This document shows, in pieces, positions 44,936 through 55,301 of a DNA stretch of 64,000 nucleotides. The notes under the pieces are model-generated. The model did not search any database. It saw nothing but the letters and a program-made list of their open reading frames with translations, and had not been told where the DNA came from. Position numbers and translations under genes: made by a program. The stretch lies in assembly GCF_014982975.1 (NCBI RefSeq), contig NZ_JADCKL010000010.1:1-64000 (forward strand), read 5' to 3'. The DNA is from Claveliimonas monacensis (GTDB lineage Bacteria; Bacillota; Clostridia; Lachnospirales; Lachnospiraceae). Position 1 is the stretch's first letter; the number at the start of each line of letters is the position of its first letter.

Positions 44936-45901
44936 TTATCCCTCCTCCTCTTCCTTTCTGTCCCTGAGCCGCTTTCCCGTGATCTCCAGGAACACGTCGT
45001 TCAGCGTGGGGGGCTGGGACCAGACCCTCCCGAAGGGAATGTCCGCCTCCTCCAGCCTGTGCAGAAGCCCTGTCAGGTTGCCCGCCCCCTGGGTGCACTG
45101 CACCCGCAGGACTCCCTCCTGGCAGTCTGCCGACACCACGCCCGGGAGCAGCCTGACCTCCTCCACCTGCTCTCCTGTCATTCCGCCTGTCTCCACCGTG
45201 ATGGTCTCCCCGGTGCCGATCATGGCCTTCAGCTCCTCCTTTGTGCCTGTGGCCAGAATGCGGCCCCGGTCCATGATGGATATCCTGGTGCAGATCTTCT
45301 CCACCTCCTCCATGTAATGGGATGTGTAGATGATGGTGGAGCCCTGCTCATTGAGCTTTTTTATCCCCTCCAGGATGTGATTGCGGCTCTGGGGGTCTAC
45401 CGCCACCGTGGGCTCATCCATGAGGATCAGCTCCGGCCGGTGCGCGATGCCACAGGCGATGTTCAGTCTGCGCAGAAGTCCCCCGGAAAGCTTTTTGGGA
45501 TATTTTTTCAGATGGTCCTCCAGCCCGGTAAAGCGGACCGCCTCCTCCACAAGCTGCCTGCGCCGCTTTTTGTCCTTCACATACAGGCTGCAGAAATAGT
45601 CGATGTTCTCCCGCACGGTCAGCTCCTCGAAGACGGCCACATTCTGCATGACCACACCGATCCTCCTCTTGCTCTCATAGCTGTCCGGCTCCATATTTTC
45701 TCCGAAGACCCGGATGCTCCCCTTGTCATATCCAAGGAGAGCCAGAAGGCAGTTGATGGCCGTGGTCTTTCCCGACCCATTTGGCCCCAAAAGGCCGTAT
45801 ATCTCCCCCCTCTTTATTTCCAGATCCAGATGGTCAAGAGCCAGCACATCCCCGTATCTCTTCACCAGATTGTGTATGCTGACAATGGTTTTCTCCTCCA
45901 T
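44936..45901 (-). CDS. ABC transporter ATPase, drug-export type
   Basis: 321 aa. Walker A GPNGSGKT near residue 38, the signature LSGGLLRRL (Gly-Leu instead of Gly-Gln), Walker B LILMDEPT and the H-loop TSHYMEE are present. The C-terminal 90 residues match the DUF4162-like extension of DrrA-type exporters. First gene of the operon, divergent from the kinase gene. Confidence 0.94.
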   Translation of the reverse strand: MEEKTIVSIHNLVKRYGDVLALDHLDLEIKRGEIYGLLGPNGSGKTTAINCLLALLGYDKGSIRVFGENMEPDSYESKRRIGVVMQNVAVFEELTVRENIDYFCSLYVKDKKRRRQLVEEAVRFTGLEDHLKKYPKKLSGGLLRRLNIACGIAHRPELILMDEPTVAVDPQSRNHILEGIKKLNEQGSTIIYTSHYMEEVEKICTRISIMDRGRILATGTKEELKAMIGTGETITVETGGMTGEQVEEVRLLPGVVSADCQEGVLRVQCTQGAGNLTGLLHRLEEADIPFGRVWSQPPTLNDVFLEITGKRLRDRKEEEEG

Positions 45902-45987
45902 ACTGACCTCCCTCTCTTATTTTTGATTTCACTTGTAGTATAAAAGTTTCCGTCCTATAATGATAGTGTCACCTGTCAGCAGACCGA

Positions 45988-46001
45988 ATGACAATTGTCA
46001 T
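45988..46001. promoter_or_regulatory. Perfect 14-bp palindrome between exporter and kinase genes
   Basis: ATGACAATTGTCAT, in the divergent intergenic region, with GTCA half-sites also at about 45967-45978. A candidate operator for the adjacent NarL-type response regulator. Confidence 0.4.
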
Positions 46002-46035
46002 TTTTTATATCCATCAAAAAGAAAGGAGGCCCCTG

Positions 46036-47130
46036 ATGAAACGACTGAGCGACTGCCTTCTCCTGTTTGTCTGTTCCCTGTCCCTGACCCTCTTCTGTCA
46101 GGACCTGCCCCAGGCCGTCACCGGCTTCCTGGTAACGCTGATCTGCCTTTCCGCCGCCCTCCTCTTTCAGCGGAAATCCGTATATATCCCCGCCTTTCTC
46201 TGCTGGACTATTTCCGCTCTCCTTACGCCCTGGCAGCTTATCTTCCTTCCCCCTGTGCTATACACCGTCTGCACCTGCAAAAGTCCCCTTCTCTTTGCCC
46301 TGTGCCTCCTGCCCACAGCCTTCCACGTCCCCGCTGCCAGCCCCAGGCCCGCCGCTTTTCTTTTGTGCTTCTGCCTGGCCGCCCTGCTCCTTGCCAGGCG
46401 GACGCAGGAGGGACTGCGCCTGGAAAAAGAGGTCCATGCGGCCAGGGACACAGGCATGGAGAGAAATCTTCTCCTGGAAGAAAAAAACAGGGCCCTGTTG
46501 GAAAACCAGGACTACCAGATGTACACCGCGACACTGAAAGAGCGGAACCGGATCTCCAGGGAAATCCACGACAATGTGGGACATATGCTCTCCCGCTCCA
46601 TCCTCATGACAGGGGCCATCCGCACGGTAAGCCAGGACAGGGCTCTGGACAGACCGCTGGAGGAGCTGGAGGACACCCTCCACACCGCCATGACAAGCAT
46701 CCGGCGCAGCGTCCACGACCTGCGGGATGACTCTGTCAGCCTGAAGGAGGCGATGGAGGACCTGATCCGGGATTTTCAGTTCTGCAGCGCCTCCCTCTCC
46801 TACGAGGCAGGGCTGCCCATCCCGAGGGAGGTGAAGTACAGCGTGATCATGATCTGCAAGGAGGCCCTGAGCAATGTGATACGTCACAGCGACGCCTCCA
46901 GGGTCACCGTCTCCTTCCGGGAGTACCCCGGCTTCTACCGACTGTGCATCCAGGACAACGGCACCTCCGCCCCTCTGTCTCTCACGGACGGCATGGGGCT
47001 CTCAAATATGAAGGAGCGGATCCGCTGCCTGGGCGGCGTCATCCAGTTTAACACAGAGCAGGGATTTTCCATCCACGCCTCTGTCCCAAAGGCAGCGGCA
47101 AAAGACATGACAGAAAGGAAATCTATATGA
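46036..47130 (+). CDS. Sensor histidine kinase (HisKA_3, NarL/DesK type)
   Basis: 364 aa. Five or so N-terminal helices (1-120) with short loops, so it senses in or near the membrane. His178 in EIHDNVGHML is the phosphoacceptor; HATPase N-box (SNVIRHSD) and G-box (DGMGLSNMKERI) follow. Start at 46036 has AAAGGAGG; an earlier in-frame ATG lies in the palindrome and lacks a site. ATGA overlap with the regulator gene. Confidence 0.93.
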   Translation: MKRLSDCLLLFVCSLSLTLFCQDLPQAVTGFLVTLICLSAALLFQRKSVYIPAFLCWTISALLTPWQLIFLPPVLYTVCTCKSPLLFALCLLPTAFHVPAASPRPAAFLLCFCLAALLLARRTQEGLRLEKEVHAARDTGMERNLLLEEKNRALLENQDYQMYTATLKERNRISREIHDNVGHMLSRSILMTGAIRTVSQDRALDRPLEELEDTLHTAMTSIRRSVHDLRDDSVSLKEAMEDLIRDFQFCSASLSYEAGLPIPREVKYSVIMICKEALSNVIRHSDASRVTVSFREYPGFYRLCIQDNGTSAPLSLTDGMGLSNMKERIRCLGGVIQFNTEQGFSIHASVPKAAAKDMTERKSI

Positions 47131-47750
47131 ATATAGTGATCATCGACGACGATGCGCTCGTGACAACAGCGTTGAAGACCATACTGGAGGCAGACCCGCA
47201 TGTCACGGTCACAGGGACGGGGAGCGACGGCCGGGAGGCCCTTCCCCTCTACAGGTCCCTGCGGCCGGACGTGCTCCTCATGGATATCCGCATGGAGGGA
47301 ATGAGCGGCCTGGAGGCGTCAAAGGCTGTCCTTGCAGAGGACCCGGAAGCCCGCATCCTCCTTCTCACCACCTTTTCAGATGATGAGTACATCGTCCAGG
47401 CCCTCCGCTGCGGAGTCAAGGGGTATCTCCTGAAAGCCGACTACAACAGCATCCTTCCCGCCCTGCGGGCCGTGCAGACAGGTCAGACCGTGTTCGGCAC
47501 AGAGATCAGTTCCCGCATCCCAAAGCTCCTTCAGGAGGATAAAGTTTTTCCACAGGAGGCGTACGGTCTCACCGACAGGGAGTATCAGCTCATCAGTCTG
47601 GTGGCGGAAGGGCTCAGCAACCGTGAGATTGCCTCCCGCATGTTCCTGGGGGAGGGGACCGTGCGCAATTACCTGAGTGTTCTGCTGGAAAAGCTCTCTC
47701 TCAGAGACCGAACGCAGCTGGCCGTCTTTTTTTACCAGCATCTGCAGTAA
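47127..47750 (+). CDS. NarL/LuxR-type response regulator
   Basis: 207 aa. Receiver domain with Asp7-Asp9 and phosphorylated Asp53, then a LuxR-type HTH (LSNREIASRMFLGEGTVRNYL) in the last 65 residues. Cognate to the kinase in front; likely controls the divergent exporter. The glycogen debranching gene follows within 37 bp. Confidence 0.95.
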   Translation: MNIVIIDDDALVTTALKTILEADPHVTVTGTGSDGREALPLYRSLRPDVLLMDIRMEGMSGLEASKAVLAEDPEARILLLTTFSDDEYIVQALRCGVKGYLLKADYNSILPALRAVQTGQTVFGTEISSRIPKLLQEDKVFPQEAYGLTDREYQLISLVAEGLSNREIASRMFLGEGTVRNYLSVLLEKLSLRDRTQLAVFFYQHLQ

Positions 47751-47786
47751 CCCGTCTATTCTCCCCATCAGACAAAGGAGGCAGCT

Positions 47787-49868
47787 ATGATCCAAGAAAC
47801 ATTGCCATCTCACATGAAACCTCTTGCCACTATCAACGGCTTTCCCGTCCGTCCCGGCCTTTACGAGTATTTTGGCGCCTGGGCCATCCCAGGAGGAGTC
47901 AGCTTTACTGTCCATTCCCAGAATGCCACGTCCTGTGAGATCCTTCTCTATCACCGGGAGTCAGAGGAGCCCTATGCGGTCCTCCCCATTCCCGACAGCT
48001 ATAAGATAGGAAACGTTTTCTCCATGATCGTCTTTGGTCTGGATGTGGAAGAATTCGAGTACGCTTTCCGCCTGGACGGCCCCTGGGATCCGGAGAAAGG
48101 CCTTCTCTTCAGCAAAAAGAACATTCTCATTGATCCCTACGCCAAAGCCATCACCGGGCAGAGCACCTGGGGCAAAAAGGTCCTGGAAAAGGGGTACCGC
48201 GCAAGGGTCGTCAAAAATAATTTCTACTGGGGCGTGGCTCCCCAGCTCTGTACTCCCATCGAGGACCTGGTCATCTACGAGCTCCATGTCAGAGGCTTCA
48301 CCAAGATGGCAAAGGACGTGTCCGCCCCCGGCACCTTCCTGGGCCTAAAAGAAAAGATCCCCTATCTGAAGGCCCTGGGCGTCAATGCGGTGGAGCTGAT
48401 GCCTGTCTTTGAGTTCGACGAGCTCATGGACAAGCGCACTCACAACGGGAGGGAGCTCCTCAACTACTGGGGCTACAGTACGGTCAGCTTTTTTGCCCCC
48501 AACACCAGCTACGCCGCTGACGTGGAGTACAACAGGGAAGGCCTGGAGCTCAAGGAGCTGGTAAAGGAGCTCCACGACAACGGCATTGAGATCATCCTGG
48601 ACGTGGTCTTCAACCATACGGCGGAGGGCAACGAAAACGGACCCATTTTCTCATTCAAGGGCTTTGACAACAATGTGTACTATCTGCTCACTCCGGAAGG
48701 CTGCTACTACAACTTCAGCGGCTGCGGCAATACGATGAACTGCAACCACCCGGTTGTACAGCAGATGATACTCACCTGTCTGCGCTACTGGGTTACCTCC
48801 TACCGCATCGATGGCTTCCGCTTCGACCTGGCCTCCATCCTGGGGCGCAACGAGGACGGCTCCCCCATGGAGCATCCGCCCCTGCTCAAAAGCCTGGCAT
48901 TCGATCCCCTCCTCGGGAACACAAAGCTGATCGCTGAGGCCTGGGACGCCGGAGGACTCTACCAGGTGGGAAACTTTCCGTCCTTCAGCCGCTGGAGCGA
49001 GTGGAACGGGCGTTACCGGGACGACATGCGGGATTTCCTGAAGGGCGGCATCTCCCACACCAGCGCCGCGCTGCAGCGGATCAGCGGCTCACCGGACATC
49101 TACGACCCGAAGATCCGGGGCACCCACGCCTCCGTCAATTTTCTCACCTGCCATGACGGCTTCACGCTCTACGATCTGTATGCCTACAACGAAAAGCACA
49201 ATGAGGCAAATGGCTGGGAGAACACTGACGGTGCAAATGACAACCGGAGCTGGAACTGCGGAGCGGAGGGGGAGACAGACGACCCTCAGGTCCTCCTTCT
49301 GCGCATGAAGATGATCCGCAACGCCTGCGCTGTCCTTATGTGCAGCCGCGGGACACCCATGTTCTTTGCAGGAGATGAATTCTGCAACACCCAGTTCGGC
49401 AACAACAACCCCTACTGCCAGGACAACGAGATCTCCTGGCTGGACTGGTCCCTCCTGGAAAAGCACCAGGATATCTTCCGGTTCTTCCAGTATATGATCC
49501 ACTTCCGCATGGACCACCCGGTGCTGCGGGGATCTGCCAGGAGCTGCCGCTACACTCTGCCGGACATCAGCTATCACTCGGAGGAGCCCTGGAAGACTCC
49601 CCAGGATAACGGAAACGGGGTGGCCGGCGTCCTCTTTGCAGGCTACGATTCGGCCAAGTCCAGGGACGACATTGTCTATCTGGCGATCAATGTGCACTGG
49701 GAGGCCCACAGCCTGACCCTGCCCCACCTCCCCGGCGGCCTCCACTGGCACATCGCGGTCAACACCGGAGACGAGGAGCATATCCTCTTTGAGGCCCCCC
49801 TCCCCGTGCTGGCAGGGGACAGTCTGCTCATCGGAGCGCGGTCTGTCATTGTCCTTGTTGGCCGATGA
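47787..49868 (+). CDS. glgX: Glycogen debranching enzyme (GH13, isoamylase/GlgX)
   Basis: 693 aa. An N-terminal CBM48 (about 15-105) precedes the GH13 barrel. Catalytic residues are Asp347 (DGFRFDLA), Glu384 (LIAEAWD) and Asp457 (TCHDGF); DVVFNHT is region I. It hydrolyses alpha-1,6 branches in glycogen or limit dextrins. Start has AAAGGAGG. No terminator separates it from the two-component genes, so read-through is possible. Confidence 0.94.
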   Translation: MIQETLPSHMKPLATINGFPVRPGLYEYFGAWAIPGGVSFTVHSQNATSCEILLYHRESEEPYAVLPIPDSYKIGNVFSMIVFGLDVEEFEYAFRLDGPWDPEKGLLFSKKNILIDPYAKAITGQSTWGKKVLEKGYRARVVKNNFYWGVAPQLCTPIEDLVIYELHVRGFTKMAKDVSAPGTFLGLKEKIPYLKALGVNAVELMPVFEFDELMDKRTHNGRELLNYWGYSTVSFFAPNTSYAADVEYNREGLELKELVKELHDNGIEIILDVVFNHTAEGNENGPIFSFKGFDNNVYYLLTPEGCYYNFSGCGNTMNCNHPVVQQMILTCLRYWVTSYRIDGFRFDLASILGRNEDGSPMEHPPLLKSLAFDPLLGNTKLIAEAWDAGGLYQVGNFPSFSRWSEWNGRYRDDMRDFLKGGISHTSAALQRISGSPDIYDPKIRGTHASVNFLTCHDGFTLYDLYAYNEKHNEANGWENTDGANDNRSWNCGAEGETDDPQVLLLRMKMIRNACAVLMCSRGTPMFFAGDEFCNTQFGNNNPYCQDNEISWLDWSLLEKHQDIFRFFQYMIHFRMDHPVLRGSARSCRYTLPDISYHSEEPWKTPQDNGNGVAGVLFAGYDSAKSRDDIVYLAINVHWEAHSLTLPHLPGGLHWHIAVNTGDEEHILFEAPLPVLAGDSLLIGARSVIVLVGR

Positions 49869-49877
49869 TCACACAGG

Positions 49878-49906
49878 AAAAAGCCCACACAGGCTGCTGT
49901 GTGGGC
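49878..49906. terminator. Terminator between glgX and the sugar operon
   Basis: 10-bp stem GCCCACACAG (49883-49892 with 49897-49906), with TTTTT on the minus strand after the stem; ends the fructokinase transcript and perhaps glgX. Confidence 0.85.
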
Positions 49907-49973
49907 AAAATATTGTTTCAAATTAAATACCTTTTTGATCCCGGCTCGTTTTCAGGGCCTTGCCTGACCGGTC

Positions 49974-50939
49974 TTATCTCTCCCGGATCACTTTCTCGAT
50001 CTCCGCTTTTTCCGGCATGACTTTCAGAGCCCCTTTTCTCGTGGTGATAATAGAAGCCCCCGCATTTGCAAAGGTGAGCATTTCTTTTAAGTTCTCCTCT
50101 GTCAGGCCTTCCAGACCGTGCTCCAGAATGTAGTTCAGGGTGCACGCCTCAAAAGTGTCGCCTGCCCCGGTCGTCTCAATGGTATCTTCTCTCACAAAGG
50201 GGGCTGCCTCCACGATCATATCCCTGTAGTAGGCCCGGCTTCCCTCTTTTCCGAGAGTGACACAGATCAGGGGAATATCAAACTGCTCCCGCAGCATCTC
50301 CACCCCTTTTGTGTAATCGGAAGTCCCCGTCATAAACTCCATCTCATTATCCGAGATCTTTAAAATATCGCACTTGGACATACCGTACAGGATCTCCTCT
50401 TTCGCCTGGTCCAGGCTTTCCCAGAGGGGCTCCCGCAGGTTCGGGTCAAAGGAGACGAGAAGGCCGTTCTCCTTCGCCACGTCAATAGCGTAGCGTGTGG
50501 CCTCCCTCACGCCTGCATGGGTGGAGGAGAGAGTTCCGAAGTGGAAGATCCTTGCGTTTTTGATGATTTCCGGGTCAACCTCCTCCTTGGTCAGCATCAT
50601 ATCAGCGCCCGGATTGCGGTAAAAAGAGAATTCTCTATCTCCGTCCGGAAATGTGTGCACAAATGCCAGTGTCGTGTGTACCTGTTCATCCATGGCAAGG
50701 CCGGACACATCCGTGCCGCTTTCCTCCACCACTTCCTTCAGCATCTTTCCGAACTGGTCATTTCCCACCTTGCCGATAAAGGCTGTCTTTTTCCCCAGCC
50801 TGTTCAGCATGGCCAGCACATTGCAGGGAGCTCCGCCGGGATTCGCCTCCAGCAGAGGGTTGCCCTGGCCGCTCAGGCCATTCTCTGTAAAGTCGATCAA
50901 AAGTTCTCCGAGCGCCACCACATCGTATTTCCTATCCAT
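49974..50939 (-). CDS. scrK: Fructokinase, PfkB family
   Basis: 321 aa ribokinase-type kinase. N-terminal GELLIDF, GGAPCNVL near 35-42, and the C-terminal anion hole/catalytic GAGDTF with Asp261. It phosphorylates fructose released by the GH32 enzyme. Last gene of the locus, 143 bp after the GH32 gene, where a weak TATGAT-type promoter may add transcription. Confidence 0.9.
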   Translation of the reverse strand: MDRKYDVVALGELLIDFTENGLSGQGNPLLEANPGGAPCNVLAMLNRLGKKTAFIGKVGNDQFGKMLKEVVEESGTDVSGLAMDEQVHTTLAFVHTFPDGDREFSFYRNPGADMMLTKEEVDPEIIKNARIFHFGTLSSTHAGVREATRYAIDVAKENGLLVSFDPNLREPLWESLDQAKEEILYGMSKCDILKISDNEMEFMTGTSDYTKGVEMLREQFDIPLICVTLGKEGSRAYYRDMIVEAAPFVREDTIETTGAGDTFEACTLNYILEHGLEGLTEENLKEMLTFANAGASIITTRKGALKVMPEKAEIEKVIRER

Positions 50940-51082
50940 CTATACCTCTCCTCCTCGCATGTTTCGGTTGAATATCTCTGAATATCATATAACATTTCCC
51001 GCCATATTTCCATACTTTTCGTACTCTCCAAAACAGCAGCTTAAAAATGGTTGAGACAATCTCTTTTCCTCCTGCAAGGATG

Positions 51083-52414
51083 TCAGCGCTGTGCGCTGAA
51101 AATGTGCATCGTCATCTTCTTCCCCTCACCGCTGCACCCTATCTTGTCCTCCAGGCCGTACACGGCGTTGCTGATCACGCACTCTCCCTCGTTCACAAAG
51201 ACCTCCACCAGGTCTTTGTCCACCACCACGTCCAGGTGGCAGCCGCCCTTCAGGGCCGGCGTCTCCGAGCGGAGGTGGGCCCCCGGGAAGGAGGGGAACA
51301 CGGCGCTCCGGTCCGTGCAGATCCGGTCGCCCTCCCGGCGGATGACAAATCCGCCCACATCAAGCTCCTCCCCGTCCTCCAGGTCCAGTGAGACAAGGTA
51401 GCCGTCCTTCGCCCGCTGGGAGCCGGCCGGGATCTCCTGCGAGTAGGCGGCCCGCACGTTCGGGTGCATGGGGAAGAAGATGTGCCCGTCCCTTACCTCC
51501 ACCACTCTGGGGGTACAGAACATGCCGATCCATCCCTCGTCCGTGACCTTGGGCATCCGCACCCAGGCGGAGAGGATCCGCCGCCCCTCCGCGTCCAGTG
51601 TCGTCTGGGGCGCGTACAGGTCCAGGCCGCAGTCCAGGAACTGGTACACATCTGGGATCTCTATCCGGCAGGAGGACTGGTCAAACTCCACATGAAAGCA
51701 GATAGACTGGTTTTTCTCCTTCTCCCCGTTCTTAAGGAAGCCCATGGCGGAGAGGATCAGCACCTTGCCCCCTTTCGTCTCAAAGTAGTCCGGGCACTCC
51801 CACATCCAGCCGTACTCGGGTCCCTTGAATGCCTTGTCCACGTAGGTCCAGGTGTGGAGGTCATCGCTCCTGTAGAAGAGCACCTCCCCGTACTTTTCTC
51901 CCACCGTGCTCCCGAGGACGAGATACCAGTGGTCCCCGCTCTTCCAGACCTTGGGGTCCCTCGTGTGGGTCCGGTCGCCGATGGCCGGGTCCGTGATGGG
52001 GGGGATGATCACCTTTTTCCCGTTCTCGTTGTCAAAGTGAAATCCGTCCTCCGAGGAGATCATGAGCTGGGCGGACTCAAACTGATCGTCCAGGCATGTG
52101 TGAGGGTCCTCCGGGTTCACCACCTCGTACCGGACGCCGGTGTAGATAAGGTAGAGTTTGCCGTCCTTCTCCACCGCGCTCCCGGAGAAGCAGCCGTTCT
52201 GATCCTCCCTCATGGTAGGGTAGAGGGCCAGATCCCTGTGCTCCCAGGTTACCAGATCCCTGCTCACCGCGTGTCCCCAGTGCATGGTCCCCCACCGGGG
52301 ACCATAGGGAAAATACTGATAAAACAGATGGTAGTATCCTTTGTAGTATATAAAGCCGTTGGGGTCGTTTACCCAGTTGTCCGGCGCTTTTAAGTGTAGT
52401 CTCTGTGTTTTCAT
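51083..52414 (-). CDS. GH32 sucrose/fructan hydrolase, cytosolic
   Basis: 443 aa. Catalytic triad is complete: nucleophile Asp17 (WVNDPNG), Asp153 (RDPK) and Glu206 (ECPD). No signal peptide, so it cleaves imported sucrose, kestose or short fructo-oligosaccharides inside the cell. C-terminal beta-sandwich from about 310. Start has CGGAGG. Confidence 0.94.
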   Translation of the reverse strand: MKTQRLHLKAPDNWVNDPNGFIYYKGYYHLFYQYFPYGPRWGTMHWGHAVSRDLVTWEHRDLALYPTMREDQNGCFSGSAVEKDGKLYLIYTGVRYEVVNPEDPHTCLDDQFESAQLMISSEDGFHFDNENGKKVIIPPITDPAIGDRTHTRDPKVWKSGDHWYLVLGSTVGEKYGEVLFYRSDDLHTWTYVDKAFKGPEYGWMWECPDYFETKGGKVLILSAMGFLKNGEKEKNQSICFHVEFDQSSCRIEIPDVYQFLDCGLDLYAPQTTLDAEGRRILSAWVRMPKVTDEGWIGMFCTPRVVEVRDGHIFFPMHPNVRAAYSQEIPAGSQRAKDGYLVSLDLEDGEELDVGGFVIRREGDRICTDRSAVFPSFPGAHLRSETPALKGGCHLDVVVDKDLVEVFVNEGECVISNAVYGLEDKIGCSGEGKKMTMHIFSAQR

Positions 52415-52465
52415 ACTGCCTCCGTAATAAATGCTATTTTTTCTTTTTTCTGTCTAACAGCCTTT

Positions 52466-53569
<1,104 letters not shown>

Positions 53570-53575
53570 CTTCTC

Positions 53576-54427
53576 TTATCCTTCCTTTGAACCTGTTGAT
53601 GTCACACCCTCCACGATCTGTTTGGAGAACAGAGAGTAGATGATGATGACAGGGATTGTTACAAGCGTGATGACCGCGAGAGTCTGTCCCATCGTCGTGT
53701 TTTCATTGGACGTGATGGAGTTCAGACCGATCTGGGCTGTCAGCATGTCGCTGGATGTAAATACGAGCGCCGGCCACAGGTAGTCGTTCCACACATTCAG
53801 GAACGTGAATACGCTGACTGTCGCCACCACTGTCTTGGACATGGGGATGACCATGGTGAAGAAGTATTTCACAGGTCCGCAGAAGTCCAGCTGCGCCGCC
53901 TCGTACACGTCGTCCGGGAGGCTTACGAACACCTGCCGGAACAGGAAGATGTTGAAGGGGTTGACGATGGACGGCAGGATGTAGCCCAGGATCGTGTTCA
54001 AAAGTCCCGCTTTGGCGATGATCAGGAAGTGGATGGTGATGACCGTCTCTGTGGGCACGATCAGCAGCATCATGATGATCAAAAGCCACTGCTCCCGGAA
54101 GGGGAAATCGATCTTCGCCAAGGCGTACCCCGCAAGGCCGTTCACAATGATGCCAAGCACGATCAGGATGGCCGCGTAGAGGAGGGTGTTGCCCATATAC
54201 CGCAGGAAACTGGTGTTTGTGATGATCTCTATGTAGTTGTCAAAGAAATTTCCGTCCAGCGCCGGCGGGATGAAGGCCGCGATGGAATTCATGTCCGCCG
54301 TGATTGCCGCGTCCGGCTTGAAGGAGTTGGCCAGCATCCAGATCACCGGGAACAGGAAGAAGATGGAAAGGACCAGCAGCACAGCTACCAGGATCCAGTT
54401 AATTCGCCTTTGCTTTTTTGATACCAT
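53576..54427 (-). CDS. Sugar ABC permease, MalG type
   Basis: 283 aa with six helices. The EAA loop EAAQLDFCGPVKYFFTMVIP (about 175) contacts the ATPase. Overlaps the preceding permease gene by 29 bp. Confidence 0.93.
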   Translation of the reverse strand: MVSKKQRRINWILVAVLLVLSIFFLFPVIWMLANSFKPDAAITADMNSIAAFIPPALDGNFFDNYIEIITNTSFLRYMGNTLLYAAILIVLGIIVNGLAGYALAKIDFPFREQWLLIIMMLLIVPTETVITIHFLIIAKAGLLNTILGYILPSIVNPFNIFLFRQVFVSLPDDVYEAAQLDFCGPVKYFFTMVIPMSKTVVATVSVFTFLNVWNDYLWPALVFTSSDMLTAQIGLNSITSNENTTMGQTLAVITLVTIPVIIIYSLFSKQIVEGVTSTGSKEG

Positions 54428-55298
54428 GCTTTTTCTCCTCCTTGTCCTTAGTCAGTACATTCTGGATGATCGTGAGAATGACCACAAATACGGTGAATAC
54501 GATAGCCATTGTGGACGCCAGGCCCATCTCCCAGTTCACGGTGCCGGTCTCGTAAATGTCGTACACGATGGTGTAGGTCGAGTGGTCCGGCCCGCCTCCT
54601 GTCATGACCATGGGCTGCACCAGCATGCGGAACGCGCCGATGGTGACCGTGATGAACACGAACACGCAGAGGGGCTTCAGCTCCGGCAGGGTGATGTCCT
54701 TAAACTGCTGCCATGCGCTGGCGTGGTCCATCTCCGCCGCCTCGTAGAGGGCCGGGTTGATGTTCTGCAGGCCGCCCAGGAAGATGATCATCTGGTAGCC
54801 CACGCCCTGCCATACGCTCATGACGGCGATGGAGGGGAGGGCCTGGCTGGCGCTGTGGATAAAGGGCTGGGCGTCGATGCCAAAGTTTGCCAGCAGGGTG
54901 TTCAGGATACCCTCCGGGCTGTAGATCTGCATCCACAGGGTGGAGACGACCGCCAGGGACATGACTACGGGCACGAAGAACGCCACCTTGAAGTATTTCT
55001 TGCAGTGGGCCGCCTTGTTGATGGCCAGCGCCAGCACCAGAGCCCCGATGCACTGGCAGGGCACGATGATGACGACAAATTTGACTGTGTTCAAAAAGGA
55101 CTGTACAAAGAGCTCGTCCTTAAAAATATTAAAGTAGTTTTCCAGTCCCACAAAGTGGGTGAGCTCCGGGTTCAGCGCGAAGTAGTCGGTAAAGCTGAAC
55201 ACGAATGTGAGCGCCATCGGCAGAAAGAGAAAGATGGTCAGCAGCACGAGCGCGGGGCCGAAAAACGCCATTCCCAAAATTGAATTCTTCTTTTTCAT
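54399..55298 (-). CDS. Sugar ABC permease, MalF type
   Basis: 299 aa with six helices; the EAA loop is EAAEMDHASAWQQFKDITLP (about 190). Forms the channel with the next permease. Starts 3 bp after the binding-protein gene. Confidence 0.93.
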   Translation of the reverse strand: MKKKNSILGMAFFGPALVLLTIFLFLPMALTFVFSFTDYFALNPELTHFVGLENYFNIFKDELFVQSFLNTVKFVVIIVPCQCIGALVLALAINKAAHCKKYFKVAFFVPVVMSLAVVSTLWMQIYSPEGILNTLLANFGIDAQPFIHSASQALPSIAVMSVWQGVGYQMIIFLGGLQNINPALYEAAEMDHASAWQQFKDITLPELKPLCVFVFITVTIGAFRMLVQPMVMTGGGPDHSTYTIVYDIYETGTVNWEMGLASTMAIVFTVFVVILTIIQNVLTKDKEEKKHGIKKAKAN

Positions 55299-55301
55299 TC
55301 C

